Origin: Lactobacillus amylovorus DSM 20531
GTDB lineage: Bacteria > Bacillota > Bacilli > Lactobacillales > Lactobacillaceae
DNA length: 64,000 nucleotides
Assembly (NCBI RefSeq): GCF_002706375.1
Contig: NZ_CP017706.1
Location: 1,736,001-1,800,000 of the forward strand
Direction: 5' to 3'
The position numbers and the translations under genes were made by a program. Within the stretch, counting starts at the first letter, position 1, and each line of letters opens with the position of its first letter. Below the pieces are notes generated by a model. It saw only the letters and a program-made list of their open reading frames with translations, searched no databases and was not told the origin of the DNA. This document shows positions 19,755 to 30,132 of the stretch, one piece after another.

Positions 19755-20921
19755 ATGTTTAAAATTATTGTTGAATTATTCTTATTAGTAATTATTTCAG
19801 CGGCCATTACACCTTTTATTAGGCGTCTTGCCTTTGTACTGGGTGCCGTTGATAATCCTAATGCTCGTCGTGTTAATAAGAAACCAATGCCAACTATCGG
19901 GGGACTAGGCATTTTCGTTACTTTTAACATTGGCGCTTTTGTGCTTTTAAGAGAGCAGTTCCCTACTCATGAAATTTTTTCAATTCTGCTAGCTTCCAGT
20001 GTAATCGTGCTGACAGGATTAATTGATGATATTTTGGAATTGAAGCCTAGACAAAAAATGTTTGGTATTTTTATTGCCGCGCTGATCATCTATTTCTTAG
20101 CGGGCATCAGAATGAACGTGTTGAAGCTTCCTTTCATTACACATGAAATCAATTTGGGCTGGTGGAGTTTTCCAATTACCATTTTCTGGATATTAGCGTT
20201 AACTAATGCTGTTAACTTAATCGATGGATTGGATGGACTAGCCGATGGAGTTTCGATGATTTCTTTAACCACAATGGGAATTGTCGGATATTTCTTCTTG
20301 CACACGCATCAGCTTTACGTGCCAATTGCTTGTTTCATGCTGGCAGCTTGTTTATTAGGCTTTTTGCCATATAATTTCCACCCAGCTAAGATCTTTTTAG
20401 GCGATACTGGTGCGCTCTATATCGGTTTTATGATCGCGGTTTTATCGTTAAAGGGCTTGAAGAACGTCACCTTTATTTCATTGCTCGTACCAATCATTAT
20501 TTTAGGTGTGCCAATCACCGATACGGTTTATGCAATGATTAGACGTAAGCTTAATAAAAAGCCGATTTCAGAAGCTGACAAGCACCACTTGCACCACCAG
20601 TTAATGCGAATGGGGTTAACTCATAGACAAACAGTGTTAACTATTTACGCATTATCATTAGTCTTTTCATTTATTTCACTATTATTCTTGCTTTCACCAG
20701 CTTGGGGTACTTGGCTCTTGATCATCGGCTTGCTATTTGCTCTTGAGTATTTCGTGGAATCGATTGGATTATTAGGTGAAAAATATCATCCTTTGATGCA
20801 TGTAATTCAAAAGATTATTAACCAAAAGATTAGAGTAGATCCTACTGTTGAGGTCTGGCACTTAGGGGATGAAAAACCTGATCAATTGAAGAGCAAGAAA
20901 GATCAAGATAAAAAAGAATAA
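19755..20921 (+). CDS. tagO: Undecaprenyl-phosphate N-acetylglucosaminyl 1-phosphate transferase (TagO/WecA/MraY superfamily)
   Basis: A 388-residue polytopic membrane enzyme that transfers GlcNAc-1-phosphate to undecaprenyl phosphate, the first step of wall teichoic acid and related surface glycan synthesis. About eleven helices are visible. The aspartate motifs DNPNARRVNKKPMPTIGG (about 35-52), NLIDGLDGLADG (about 155-166) and the cytoplasmic HHLHHQLMRMG (about 277-287) identify the polyprenyl-phosphate sugar transferase family. The C-terminus is a charged Lys/Asp tail. It could alternatively prime exopolysaccharide synthesis; no wall-polymer genes are adjacent to decide. Confidence 0.9.
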   Translation: MFKIIVELFLLVIISAAITPFIRRLAFVLGAVDNPNARRVNKKPMPTIGGLGIFVTFNIGAFVLLREQFPTHEIFSILLASSVIVLTGLIDDILELKPRQKMFGIFIAALIIYFLAGIRMNVLKLPFITHEINLGWWSFPITIFWILALTNAVNLIDGLDGLADGVSMISLTTMGIVGYFFLHTHQLYVPIACFMLAACLLGFLPYNFHPAKIFLGDTGALYIGFMIAVLSLKGLKNVTFISLLVPIIILGVPITDTVYAMIRRKLNKKPISEADKHHLHHQLMRMGLTHRQTVLTIYALSLVFSFISLLFLLSPAWGTWLLIIGLLFALEYFVESIGLLGEKYHPLMHVIQKIINQKIRVDPTVEVWHLGDEKPDQLKSKKDQDKKE

Positions 20922-20924
20922 AAT

Positions 20925-20956
20925 AAAAGGTTTAGCATCGTTGCTAAACCTTTTTT
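20925..20956. terminator. Bidirectional terminator between tagO and yigZ
   Basis: A 13-bp stem AAAAGGTTTAGCA/TGCTAAACCTTTT with loop TCGT and T-runs on both strands, placed between converging genes. Confidence 0.9.
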
Positions 20957-21617
20957 ATTGCTCATGGAAATTATTATCTTTGACAGGAATTTCATTGTAG
21001 CGTTTTTGTCCCTTAGTAAATTCAATTTGACCAGATAATAAGTTAGTCAGATCAGTCTTAGTTTTTTCTTGATCGTCATCATCTAAGAAAATATGAATTT
21101 TTACATCTACGCCATATTCAGTATCGGCAATAAAGACGTCATTGGTTTTTAGATAATGATCTACCTCGTCAAAGCGGTTATAAGGAACGCTAAAAAGTAA
21201 TTCTTGTTGCAGTACGCGTTTAATTACACCAACTTTTTCTACAGCATTAGTTACGCTGTTAGAATATGCACGAATTAAGCCGCCCGCACCTAATTTAATG
21301 CCGCCAAAATATCTGGTGACGACTACGGTAACGTTCTTTAGCTTCATCAGCTGCAATGCTTTTAATTCAGGAACACCAGCGGTACCGGAAGGTTCACCGT
21401 TATCACATTCTTTGACTTGATCGTCGTTTAAACCGATCGTGTAAGCAAAGGTATTGTGGGTAGCATCGCGATATTTCTTCGAAATTTCTTGAATAAAAGC
21501 ATTTGCTTCTTCAACGGAATTGGTTCTAGCAATGCTGGCAATAAATCTACTCTTTTTAATGATCAATTCGCCGCTGCCGTTTTCTTTAATAGTTAAAAAA
21601 TTTTCTTTTTCTGACAA
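20955..21617 (-). CDS. yigZ: YigZ/IMPACT family protein
   Basis: A 220-residue cytoplasmic protein of the UPF0029/IMPACT family. The N-terminal domain carries the family patterns KSRFIASIARTNS, HNTFAYTIG, DNGEPSGTAGVP and VVVTRYFGGIKLGAGGLIRAY; the C-terminal domain (about 140-205) is the DUF1949-like ferredoxin fold. Homologues are linked to translation control or proline peptide metabolism, but the role is not settled. It is divergent from comFA, with which it shares the intergenic region, a pairing frequent in Firmicutes. Confidence 0.9.
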   Translation of the reverse strand: MSEKENFLTIKENGSGELIIKKSRFIASIARTNSVEEANAFIQEISKKYRDATHNTFAYTIGLNDDQVKECDNGEPSGTAGVPELKALQLMKLKNVTVVVTRYFGGIKLGAGGLIRAYSNSVTNAVEKVGVIKRVLQQELLFSVPYNRFDEVDHYLKTNDVFIADTEYGVDVKIHIFLDDDDQEKTKTDLTNLLSGQIEFTKGQKRYNEIPVKDNNFHEQ

Positions 21618-21663
21618 AAAAATCGCCTCTTTTTGCGTAATAAATAATAGAGGGGTGAAAACA

Positions 21664-22950
21664 ATGGAAGATTCAACTCTATTATTTGGTCGTCAATGGG
21701 TTGTTAGTCAAAAGGATTCTAGCATACTTACGCTTTCTAGCAAAATTCCCGCAATTGAAAACGAAAAATGCAACCGATGCGGCACGAAGGTTGAACATAA
21801 ATTACCGAGTGACAAATATTATTGCCGTGGCTGCATTGGAATTGGTCGGATTGTTGAAGGTTGTTTTTTAGTAAGACAAAACGAAAATTATGAGTATCCT
21901 GAAAAAAAGAAAGGTGGCCTGACCTGGGCCGGACAATTAACGCCACTGCAGCAGAAAATTTCTGATGAACTAGTCAGTAATTTTAAACAGAGGAAAAACA
22001 GTTTAGTTCATGCAGTAACTGGAGCAGGTAAAACGGAAATGCTGTTTCAATTAATTGCCGAATGTATGAAAAACGGCAAAAGAGCCTGCATTGCTACGCC
22101 AAGAATTGATGTGGTTAATGAGCTGTTTCCTCGTTTTCAAGCCGCTTTTGCAGAAATTGAGATTGGTAAATATCATGGCCGAGAATTTAAAGAGCCAGGA
22201 CTAGAACAGCTGACGATTTGTACCACGCACCAGTTAATGAAATTTTATGAAGCATTTGATTTATTGGTTATTGATGAGGTGGACTCGTTTCCCTATGTAG
22301 GCGATCCGCAACTGCATTTTGCGGCTAAGGCAGCCGTTAAGAAGACTGGCGTGAGGGTTTATCTAAGTGCAACGCCAACCGAAGATCTGCTGGAAGAGGC
22401 AAAACAAGGAAAGATTCAAATTTTAAAGTTAAATCGACGCTTTCATGGCGGACTTTTACCAGTACCGCGAGAAAAATTATTTATTAAACCATTCTTAGAT
22501 AAGAAAAATCAGATTCATCCAAAATTGTTGCTGGAAATAAAAAAGGTGATTAAAAGTGGACACCCATTATTGGTCTTTGTCCCGAGAATTGAAGAGATCT
22601 CTGTTTATTTACAAATTTTGCAAAAAAGTTTAAAGGATAAACAAATCAAAATTGCTGGTGTGCACGCTCAAGATCCTCAGCGACTAGAAAAAGTACAGGC
22701 ATTTCGCGAGAAAAAAGTTGATTTGCTTTTAACGACGACTATTTTGGAGCGAGGCGTAACTTTTAAACACGTTTGGGTAATTATTATTGCGGCAGATGAT
22801 CCGATTTATACGGCCGCAAGTTTGGTGCAGATTGCAGGACGAGTAGGTAGAGCTAAAGACGATCCTAGTGGACTAGTGCTGTATTGTTACCATCACTATA
22901 CCAAGAATATCCGCAGCAGCATTAAGCAAATTAAGGAGATGAATAAATGA
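21664..22950 (+). CDS. comFA: Competence helicase ComFA
   Basis: A 428-residue DEAD-like ATPase that helps pull transforming DNA into the cell. A four-cysteine zinc motif lies at Cys36, Cys39, Cys54 and Cys57, then Walker A TGAGKT (119-124), DEVD (204-207) and motif VI QIAGRVGRA near the C-terminus. ATG 21664 is chosen because AGAGGGG lies 8 bases upstream; longer in-frame starts would run into the yigZ coding region. The stop overlaps comFC by 4 bases. With comFC it forms the classical late-competence operon; whether the strain is transformable cannot be seen. Confidence 0.93.
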   Translation: MEDSTLLFGRQWVVSQKDSSILTLSSKIPAIENEKCNRCGTKVEHKLPSDKYYCRGCIGIGRIVEGCFLVRQNENYEYPEKKKGGLTWAGQLTPLQQKISDELVSNFKQRKNSLVHAVTGAGKTEMLFQLIAECMKNGKRACIATPRIDVVNELFPRFQAAFAEIEIGKYHGREFKEPGLEQLTICTTHQLMKFYEAFDLLVIDEVDSFPYVGDPQLHFAAKAAVKKTGVRVYLSATPTEDLLEEAKQGKIQILKLNRRFHGGLLPVPREKLFIKPFLDKKNQIHPKLLLEIKKVIKSGHPLLVFVPRIEEISVYLQILQKSLKDKQIKIAGVHAQDPQRLEKVQAFREKKVDLLLTTTILERGVTFKHVWVIIIAADDPIYTAASLVQIAGRVGRAKDDPSGLVLYCYHHYTKNIRSSIKQIKEMNK

Positions 22951-23642
22951 GAAAGTGCCTGCTTTGTGAACAGGTTTTTACGCCTGATATTTCCTTTGCC
23001 GAGATTTTTTCGCTAAAAAAGTATCGAGAAAGAAAAATCTGCCTGCACTGTCTAAAACAATTTCGACGTTTGACAGATAAAAAGTGTGCCATTTGTTCCA
23101 AAATGCTGGACAAAGGAATTATCTGCACTGACTGCGTGAGATGGAAAAAGATCTATCAAGGAGATGTTTTACGTAATCATGCACTGTATCGCTATGATGC
23201 GACTTTTCATGATCTGATGGTTTCTTATAAGCGGCGTGGCGATTATGCGATGCGCGAGATTTTGCAGGAATTATGCTATGAATATTTGAACAAAAATAAA
23301 TACGATTATTATGTTCCAGTACCTACATCGCCTGAGCATCAAATGAGACGGCAATTTGATACAATTTCTGCCATTTATGGTGATATTTTGCCGCTTACGC
23401 CGGTTTTAATTAAGAAGGAAGGCAGTCATGCCCAGGGGGAGAAAAACAAAGAAGAAAGGCTAAAAACGCCGCAAGGGTTTTTAATTGATAAAAATATTAA
23501 TATAAGAGAAAATATACAGACAGGGAAAGTATTAATTTTGGATGATATTTACACTACAGGACGAACGCTTTATCACGCACGGGACTGCTTAAAAGAGGCT
23601 TTTCCAGGGATGCAAATTGAAAGCTTTTCAATTTGTCGATAG
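22947..23642 (+). CDS. comFC: ComFC phosphoribosyltransferase-like competence protein
   Basis: A 231-residue ComF-family protein. The N-terminus holds cysteine pairs at 4/7, 32/35, 47/50 and 60/63, probably for two zinc sites. The C-terminal phosphoribosyltransferase fold has the PRPP-type loop DDIYTTGRT at 199-207. The ATG overlaps the comFA stop. ComFC interacts with ComFA and DprA in other Firmicutes and is needed for natural transformation. Both genes appear intact. Confidence 0.92.
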   Translation: MRKCLLCEQVFTPDISFAEIFSLKKYRERKICLHCLKQFRRLTDKKCAICSKMLDKGIICTDCVRWKKIYQGDVLRNHALYRYDATFHDLMVSYKRRGDYAMREILQELCYEYLNKNKYDYYVPVPTSPEHQMRRQFDTISAIYGDILPLTPVLIKKEGSHAQGEKNKEERLKTPQGFLIDKNINIRENIQTGKVLILDDIYTTGRTLYHARDCLKEAFPGMQIESFSICR

Positions 23643-23647
23643 ATTTG

Positions 23648-23677
23648 TTGTGAAACGCTTTCATTTTTTGGTATAAT
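23648..23677 (+). promoter_or_regulatory. hpf promoter with a cre-like palindrome
   Basis: TTGTGA at 23648-23653 and TATAAT at 23672-23677 with an 18-base spacer. The spacer and -35 hold TGAAACGCTTTCA (23651-23663), whose arms TGAAA/TTTCA match a catabolite-responsive element, but the centre is 3 bases instead of the usual 4, so CcpA binding is only a possibility. Confidence 0.6.
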
Positions 23678-23722
23678 GAAAGAGTAAAGAAAAACCGTAT
23701 AACGGTGAAAGGAGAATCTTAT

Positions 23723-24268
23723 ATGTTAAAGTACAATGTTCGTGGAGAAAATATCGAAGTAACTGACGCTTTAAGAAGCTATGTTGAAAAACGTTTAAAC
23801 AAATTGGAAAAATACTTTGAATTGAATCAAGACGTGCTCGCACACGTAAACTTAAGAGTTTACCGTGATCACTCTGCCAAGGTCGAAGTCACTATTCCTT
23901 TACCATACTTGGTTTTGAGAGCTGAAGAAACCACGGATGATATGTATCGTAGCATTGACTTCGTTTCAGAGAAACTTGAACGTCAAATCAGAAAGTACAA
24001 GACTCGTGTTAACAGAAAGAGTCGTGAAAAAGGTTTACAAGATTTCTTCGTGGAAGAACCTCAAGAAGAAGAAAAGAAGCCTGGTCAATTCGATATCGTT
24101 CGTAACAAGCGCGTAAGTTTGAAGCCAATGGATCCAGAAGAAGCAATTTTGCAAATGGATATGTTGGAACACGACTTCTTCGTATTTGAAGATGCTGAAA
24201 CTAACGGCACTAGCGTTGTTTACCGTAGAAACGATGGTCGTTACGGCTTGATTGAAACTAACGAATAA
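23723..24268 (+). CDS. hpf: Ribosome hibernation promoting factor, long form
   Basis: A 181-residue protein that dimerises 70S ribosomes into inactive 100S particles in stationary phase. The N-terminal S30AE domain (about 1-100) includes VTDALRSYVEKRLNKLEKYF; the C-terminal domain (about 125-181) with KRVSLKPMDPEEAILQMD and the YGLIE end mediates dimerisation, so this is the long form typical of Firmicutes. ATG 23723 sits 8 bases after AAAGGAG; an in-frame GTG 18 bases earlier precedes this ribosome site. It precedes secA, as in most Firmicutes, and ends with a terminator. Confidence 0.95.
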   Translation: MLKYNVRGENIEVTDALRSYVEKRLNKLEKYFELNQDVLAHVNLRVYRDHSAKVEVTIPLPYLVLRAEETTDDMYRSIDFVSEKLERQIRKYKTRVNRKSREKGLQDFFVEEPQEEEKKPGQFDIVRNKRVSLKPMDPEEAILQMDMLEHDFFVFEDAETNGTSVVYRRNDGRYGLIETNE

Positions 24269-24291
24269 TTGAGTTGAAATACTCGTTACAT

Positions 24292-24328
24292 AAAAAACCT
24301 CGCGTTTGTTTGAGCGTGGGGTTTTTTA
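24292..24328 (+). terminator. Terminator after hpf
   Basis: Stem CCTCGCG/GAGCG-type with two G-T pairs (CCTCGCG against CGTGGGG), flanked by A6 and T6, between hpf and secA. Confidence 0.78.
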
Positions 24329-24410
24329 TTTAGAATATTTTTATTTTGTAGATAAACATGTTAAAATTATTCTGTATTTTTAGACTTTACGACATATAAG
24401 GACCGATTTA

Positions 24411-26810
24411 ATGGTAAACATTTTAAAGAAACTATATAACGACGATAAAAGAGAACTTAAGAAATTTGAAAAAATCGCAGCTAAGGTAGAATCTCATGCA
24501 GATGAAATGAGCAAGCTATCTGATGAACAATTGCAAGCAAAGACGCCAGAATTTCGTGACCGGATTAAGAAGGGCGAAAGCTTGGACGATCTTTTGCCAG
24601 AAGCATTCGCAGTTGCTCGTGAAGGTGCTAAGCGTGTCTTAGGCCTTTACCCATTCCACGTACAAATCTTGGGTGGTATTGCACTTCACTATGGTAACAT
24701 TGCCGAAATGATGACTGGTGAAGGTAAGACTTTAACAGCAACCATGCCTGTATACTTAAATGCGCTTGAAGGCAAGGGTGTACACGTTGTTACTGTTAAC
24801 GAATACCTTTCAAGTCGTGACGAAGAGGAAATGGGTCAACTTTACAAGTGGCTTGGTTTAACTGTTGGCTTGAACTTGAACTCAATGTCACCAGATGAAA
24901 AGCGTGCAGCTTACAACTGTGATGTTACTTACTCAACTAACTCAGAACTTGGCTTTGACTATTTGCGTGACAACATGGTTGTTTATAAGGAACAAATGGT
25001 TCAACGTCCATTGAACTATGCAATCATCGACGAAGTTGACTCCATCTTAATTGATGAAGCTAGAACTCCATTGATCATTTCTGGTGAAGCTGAACAAGCA
25101 AACAGCGACTACATCCGTGCTGACCGTTTTGTAAAGACTTTGACTGAAGATAAGAGCGATGATGACGCCGACGATGATGAAGATCACGGCGATTACAAGA
25201 TTGACTGGCCAACTAAGACCATTTCTCTTACTAGAACTGGTATTGAAAAGGCTTGTCAACACTTCGGCTTAAAGAACTTGTACGATGTTGAAAACCAAAA
25301 GTTAGTCCACCACATCGATCAAGCTCTTCGTGCTAACTACATTATGCTTAAGGATATCGACTACGTTGTCCAAGATGGCGAAGTTTTAATCGTTGACTCA
25401 TTCACTGGTCGTGTAATGGAAGGCCGTCGTTACTCAGATGGTTTGCACCAAGCTATTGAAGCTAAGGAAGGCGTAAAGATTCAAGAAGAATCAAGAACGC
25501 AAGCTACTATTACTTACCAGAACTTCTTCAGAATGTACAAGAAGTTGTCAGGTATGACTGGTACTGCCAAGACTGAAGAAGAAGAATTCCGTGAAATCTA
25601 CAACATGCAGGTAATCACGATTCCAACCAACCGTCCAATTGCCAGAAAAGACATGCCAGACATCTTGTACCCAACTTTGGATTCTAAATTCCATGCTGTA
25701 GTTGAAGAAATCAAGAAGCGTCACGCTAAGGGACAACCTGTTTTGGTTGGTACTGTTGCTATTGAAAGTTCAGAACGTTTGAGTAAGATGCTTGATGAAG
25801 CAGGCATTCCTCACGCAGTTTTGAACGCTAAGAACCACGCTAAGGAAGCTCAAATCATCATGAACGCTGGTCAACGTGGTGCTGTAACTATCGCTACTAA
25901 CATGGCCGGTCGTGGTACTGACATTAAGCTTGGGCCTGGTGTTAAGGAACTCGGTGGTTTAGCAGTTATTGGTACTGAACGTCACGAATCACGTCGTATT
26001 GATAACCAGCTTCGTGGTCGTTCTGGTCGTCAGGGTGACCCAGGTTACACTAGATTCTACTTATCACTTGAAGATGACTTGATGAAGCGTTTCGGTGGAG
26101 ACCGTGTTAAGGACTTCTTGGACCGTTTGTCAGACAATGATGAAGACAAGGTCATTGAAAGTCGTTTGATTACTCGTCAAGTTGAGTCTGCTCAAAAGCG
26201 TGTTGAAGGTAACAACTACGATACTCGTAAGCAAACTTTGCAATACGATGATGTTATGCGTATTCAACGTGAAATCATCTACGGCGAAAGAATGCAAGTT
26301 ATTGAAGCCGACAAGTCATTGAAGAATGTTTTGATTCCAATGATTCACCGTACAATTAACAGTCAAGTTGACATGTTTACGCAAGGTGATAGAAGTCAAT
26401 GGCGTTTGGATTCATTGCGTGACTTTATTTCATCAAGTTTAACTTCTGAAAAGGTAACTGATTCAATTGACTTCAAGACTATTAGTGTTGAAGATTTGAA
26501 GAAGAAGTTATACGACATCGTTGAAAAGAACTTTGAAGACAAGGAAAAGGCTTTGGGTGATCCAAGTCAAATGCTTGAATTCGAAAAGGTCGTTATCTTG
26601 CGTGTTGTAGATGATCGCTGGACTGATCATATCGATGCAATGGACCAATTGCGTCAATCAATTGGTTTACGTGGTTATGGACAACTTAACCCACTTGTTG
26701 AATATCAAGATTCTGGTTACAGAATGTTTGAAGAAATGATTTCAAATATTGAATTCGATGTAACTCGTTTGTTCATGAAGGCTGAAATTAGACAAAATCT
26801 TAGTCGTTAA
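24411..26810 (+). CDS. secA: Preprotein translocase ATPase SecA
   Basis: A 799-residue motor that drives secretory proteins through SecYEG. The nucleotide-binding domain has MTGEGKT in the Walker A region (about 101-107) and [19 protein letters not shown]; the second domain has GRGTDIKLG, and the helical scaffold and wing follow. The protein ends in [12 protein letters not shown] and lacks the Cys-rich zinc C-terminal domain that binds SecB in other bacteria; this is common in lactobacilli. An acidic insert [12 protein letters not shown] near residue 248 is an extra. It is followed by a terminator and prfB. Confidence 0.98.
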   Translation: MVNILKKLYNDDKRELKKFEKIAAKVESHADEMSKLSDEQLQAKTPEFRDRIKKGESLDDLLPEAFAVAREGAKRVLGLYPFHVQILGGIALHYGNIAEMMTGEGKTLTATMPVYLNALEGKGVHVVTVNEYLSSRDEEEMGQLYKWLGLTVGLNLNSMSPDEKRAAYNCDVTYSTNSELGFDYLRDNMVVYKEQMVQRPLNYAIIDEVDSILIDEARTPLIISGEAEQANSDYIRADRFVKTLTEDKSDDDADDDEDHGDYKIDWPTKTISLTRTGIEKACQHFGLKNLYDVENQKLVHHIDQALRANYIMLKDIDYVVQDGEVLIVDSFTGRVMEGRRYSDGLHQAIEAKEGVKIQEESRTQATITYQNFFRMYKKLSGMTGTAKTEEEEFREIYNMQVITIPTNRPIARKDMPDILYPTLDSKFHAVVEEIKKRHAKGQPVLVGTVAIESSERLSKMLDEAGIPHAVLNAKNHAKEAQIIMNAGQRGAVTIATNMAGRGTDIKLGPGVKELGGLAVIGTERHESRRIDNQLRGRSGRQGDPGYTRFYLSLEDDLMKRFGGDRVKDFLDRLSDNDEDKVIESRLITRQVESAQKRVEGNNYDTRKQTLQYDDVMRIQREIIYGERMQVIEADKSLKNVLIPMIHRTINSQVDMFTQGDRSQWRLDSLRDFISSSLTSEKVTDSIDFKTISVEDLKKKLYDIVEKNFEDKEKALGDPSQMLEFEKVVILRVVDDRWTDHIDAMDQLRQSIGLRGYGQLNPLVEYQDSGYRMFEEMISNIEFDVTRLFMKAEIRQNLSR

Positions 26811-26815
26811 TAAAG

Positions 26816-26845
26816 AAAAAGGGGAGTTAACAGCTTCCCTTTTTT
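26816..26845 (+). terminator. Terminator after secA
   Basis: Stem AAAGGGGAG/CTTCCCTTT (one mismatch) around TTAACAG, then a T-run. It lies between secA and prfB. Confidence 0.78.
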
Positions 26846-26866
26846 GTAATAGAAAAAGGAAAAACT

Positions 26867-27983
26867 ATGGAAATTAGTGAAATTCAAAGTGTGTTAGACG
26901 AGTTGAAAAAGCGTCTAAATCACTTTAGGGGGTCTCTTTGACCTTGATGCGATTGATGAAAGCATTGAAATAAACGAAGCTAAAATGGCCCAGCCTGATT
27001 TTTGGAATGATCAGGAAAAAGCGCAAAAGCTGATCAGTGAAAACAACGTTTTAAAAGAAAAACGTGACTCTTTTTTGAAACTGCAAAAAGGCTATGAGGA
27101 TGAAAGCACCGCAGTTGAGTTATTGCGTGAAGAGCCTGACCCAGATTTGCAAAAAGAAACAGAAGAAGACTTGGCCACTCTGCAAGATGAATTCCACAAT
27201 TATGAGCTAGATTTGTTGCTATCAGGCAAATACGATAGTCATAATGCGCTGATGGAAATTCACCCAGGTGCAGGGGGTACAGAAGCGATGGACTGGGGTC
27301 AGATGCTTTTGCGGATGTACCAACGTTATTGCGATAGTGCAGGTTTTAAATTTGAGATCAATGACTATGAACCTGGTGAAGAGGCAGGACTAAAGAGTGT
27401 AAGTGCCAGAATTGTCGGCAAAAATGCTTACGGGATGCTTAAATCTGAAAATGGTGTCCATCGGTTAGTCAGAATTTCGCCGTTTGATGCAGCTAAGAGA
27501 CGGCACACTTCTTTTGCTTCCGTTGAAGTGATTCCAGAAATCGATGACAGTATTAAAATTGATATTGATCCTAAAGATCTGCGAATCGATGTTTATCGTT
27601 CAAGTGGTGCCGGTGGTCAGCACATTAACAAGACTTCTAGTGCCGTTAGAATTACGCACTTGCCAACTGGAATTGTGACAACCTCACAAGCTCAGCGTTC
27701 ACAGCTTCAAAACCGCGAAACTGCCATGAATGAATTGAGAGCCAAGCTTTTCCATTTGGAAGAAGAGAAAAAGCGTAAGCAAAAACAAACTTTGAAAGGC
27801 GATCAAAAGGAAATTGGCTGGGGTTCGCAAATTCGGTCATATGTTTTCTATCCTTATAATTTGGTAAAAGATTTGCGTACGGGCTATGAAACTGCCGATG
27901 CTAATGGTGTAATGGATGGGAAGCTACAATCATTTATTTATTCATATTTACAATGGCTGCTTAGTCAAGAAAATCCGGAATAG
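26867..27983 (+). CDS. prfB: Peptide chain release factor 2, with programmed +1 frameshift
   Basis: RF2 releases peptides at UGA and UAA stops. The ATG at 26867 opens 24 codons that end at an in-frame TGA (26939-26941). The context AGGGGG-TCT-CTT-TGA-C is the classical autoregulatory frameshift site: a Shine-Dalgarno-like AGGGGG, slippery CTT and TGA followed by C. After +1 slippage (join 26867-26938 with 26940-27983) the protein is 371 residues. It contains the SPF-type stop-recognition tripeptide region and GGQ in GAGGQHINKTSSAVR. Low RF2 lets the ribosome pause at TGA and shift, so RF2 controls its own level. It is not a broken gene. Confidence 0.97.
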
Positions 27984-27991
27984 GTGAAAAA

Positions 27992-28270
27992 ATGAGTTTT
28001 TTAGGAATTGTAACACTTGTTTTAGTAGCATTAATTATTTTGAGTTTGTTGTTTGTATTTTTTAAAGCATTTATTTTGCTTTTGCCGGTAGCTTTAATTG
28101 CCATTGGAGTTATGTGGTTGGTTCTTTGGATTTCAGGTAAGAGAAATAAAAATAGAGTACCAGCTAGTGAAACTTACTTTGATTGGTTTAAAGCTAGTGA
28201 GCCTGAACCAAAAAATACTAGAAAACGGGCTCGTAATGTGACTATCAAAGATATTGATGATGATAAATAG
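27992..28270 (+). CDS. Small membrane protein of unknown function
   Basis: A 92-residue protein with two hydrophobic helices (about 4-25 and 28-48), followed by a basic, charged tail with RKRARNV and an acidic end DIDDDK. It sits 8 bases after prfB and 15 bases before hprK, suggesting cotranscription with hprK. I do not recognise a family. The tail would be cytoplasmic by the positive-inside rule. Confidence 0.7.
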   Translation: MSFLGIVTLVLVALIILSLLFVFFKAFILLLPVALIAIGVMWLVLWISGKRNKNRVPASETYFDWFKASEPEPKNTRKRARNVTIKDIDDDK

Positions 28271-28285
28271 TTAGGAGGCATTATC

Positions 28286-29254
28286 ATGGCCAGTGAAGTT
28301 AAGTTAAGCAAATTAGTTCAAGATAACAGAAGCATTCTTGAGATTTATCAAGGCGAAGAATACATCAAGGATAAAGATGTTTTGGTTTCAGATATTTATC
28401 GTCCAGGTCTAGAATTAACAGGCTATTTTGATTTTTATCCTGCACAACGTATTCAACTTCTCGGACGGACTGAAATTTCTTATGCGGCTCGACTTGATCA
28501 TGATATTAGAAAACATGTATTTACTAAGATGGCTACTAAAGCCACTCCTTGTTTTTTGATTTCACGTTCACTTCCAGTTCCGGAAGAATTATCGGATGCA
28601 GCAGAAAAAGCACACATTCCAATTTTGCAAACTAGTGAATCAACGACCTATATTTCTAGTGTCATGACCGAATACTTGCGTGCCCGTCTTGCAAAAAGAA
28701 CTATTATCCACGGTGTATTGGTCGAAATTAAGGGTATGGGTGTCCTTTTAACAGGTGCTTCTGGTGTTGGTAAATCTGAAACCGCCTTAGGTTTGGTTCA
28801 AAGAGGCCACAGATTAATTGCGGATGACCGTGTAGATGCCTTCCAAAAGGATCACAACACAGTTGTTGGTGAAGCACCAAAGATCCTAAAGCACCTAATG
28901 GAAATCAGAGGAATCGGTATTATCGATGTTATGAACTTGTTTGGTGCTGGTGCCGTTAAGAATAGAACCGAAATTCAACTAGTCATTAATTTGGTTAACT
29001 GGGATCCTAAGGCTAACTACGACCGTTTGGGCTTCCAAGAAAATACGCGTGAAATCTGCAACGTAGCTATTCCACAAGTTAATATTCCAGTTAAGGTAGG
29101 ACGCAACATCGAAATTATCATCGAAGTAGCAGCTATGAACTTCAGAGCTAAGAAGATGGGTTACGATGCAACTCAAACCTTTGATAATAATTTGACTAGC
29201 TTAATCTCAGAGCACTCTAAAGAAGATACAAATAAGGTGCATCACGATGACTAA
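28286..29254 (+). CDS. hprK: HPr kinase/phosphorylase
   Basis: A 322-residue bifunctional enzyme that phosphorylates HPr at Ser46, the signal for CcpA-mediated catabolite repression, and removes the phosphate. Walker [10 protein letters not shown] lies at residues 157-165, the HPrK signature [17 protein letters not shown] is at about 206-222, and the N-terminal domain precedes. AGGAGG lies 9 bases before ATG 28286. It overlaps lgt by 8 bases, the standard Firmicutes hprK-lgt order. It is the regulator that would act through the cre-like sites seen in the window. Confidence 0.97.
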   Translation: MASEVKLSKLVQDNRSILEIYQGEEYIKDKDVLVSDIYRPGLELTGYFDFYPAQRIQLLGRTEISYAARLDHDIRKHVFTKMATKATPCFLISRSLPVPEELSDAAEKAHIPILQTSESTTYISSVMTEYLRARLAKRTIIHGVLVEIKGMGVLLTGASGVGKSETALGLVQRGHRLIADDRVDAFQKDHNTVVGEAPKILKHLMEIRGIGIIDVMNLFGAGAVKNRTEIQLVINLVNWDPKANYDRLGFQENTREICNVAIPQVNIPVKVGRNIEIIIEVAAMNFRAKKMGYDATQTFDNNLTSLISEHSKEDTNKVHHDD

Positions 29255-30086
29255 ACTAGTGATTAACCCGGTGGCATTTCAATTAGGAAATTTAAGTGTC
29301 AAATGGTACGGCATCATTATGGCAGTAGCCATTATTTTAGCCGCTTTTATGGCGATTAATGAAGGTAAAAAAAGACACATTATCCCTGATGACTTTGTAG
29401 ATCTACTTTTATGGGCCGTGCCGTTAGGCTATGTTGGTGCACGAATTTACTATGTCATCTTTGAATGGTGCTATTATTCGCAGCATCCTGATCAAATAAT
29501 CGCTATTTGGAATGGCGGAATCGCCATTTATGGTGGTTTGATCGCGGGTTTGATAGTGCTGCTGGTCTTTTGTTATAAAAGAGAATTGCCACCATTTTTG
29601 ATGCTCGATATTATCACGCCAGGAGTGATGGCCGCCCAGATTTTAGGACGCTGGGGCAACTTCGTTAACCAGGAAGCTCACGGTGGTTCTACAACCTTGC
29701 ACTTTTTACAAAGTTTGCACTTACCAGAATTTATTATTCAGCAAATGAAGATTGGTGGAACCTATTATAAACCAACATTCTTATATGAATCATTTTTCAA
29801 TTTGATTGGTCTGATTTTAATTTTATCCTTGCGTCATAAAAAACACGTTTTTAAACAAGGTGAAGTTTTCATGACGTATCTTCTTTGGTATAGTGTAGTT
29901 AGATTCTTTGTTGAGGGGATGAGAACGGATAGCCTATACATTTTTGGTATAATACGTGTATCACAGGCATTAAGTTTAGTCCTATTTATTGCTACAATTA
30001 TTTTATGGATTTATCGACGCAAAGTTGTTAAACCTAAATGGTATTTAGAGGGTAGCGGGTTAAAATATCCGTATACAAGAGATTAG
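29247..30086 (+). CDS. lgt: Prolipoprotein diacylglyceryl transferase
   Basis: A 279-residue membrane enzyme that transfers diacylglycerol from phosphatidylglycerol to the lipobox cysteine of prolipoproteins. Seven hydrophobic helices are visible; the signature [14 protein letters not shown] (about 133-146) carries the essential Arg, and a conserved [14 protein letters not shown] block lies near the end. It overlaps hprK and is followed 46 bases later by gpsA. Confidence 0.96.
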   Translation: MTKLVINPVAFQLGNLSVKWYGIIMAVAIILAAFMAINEGKKRHIIPDDFVDLLLWAVPLGYVGARIYYVIFEWCYYSQHPDQIIAIWNGGIAIYGGLIAGLIVLLVFCYKRELPPFLMLDIITPGVMAAQILGRWGNFVNQEAHGGSTTLHFLQSLHLPEFIIQQMKIGGTYYKPTFLYESFFNLIGLILILSLRHKKHVFKQGEVFMTYLLWYSVVRFFVEGMRTDSLYIFGIIRVSQALSLVLFIATIILWIYRRKVVKPKWYLEGSGLKYPYTRD

Positions 30087-30132
30087 TTAGATTATTAAAG
30101 GTACTAGTTTAGAAGGATAGAGAGATAAAAAA

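Noticed and set aside
26867..26941. In-frame TGA early in prfB as a nonsense mutation
   Set aside because: The surrounding AGGGGG and CTT-TGA-C are the known RF2 recoding signals, so the gene is functional.
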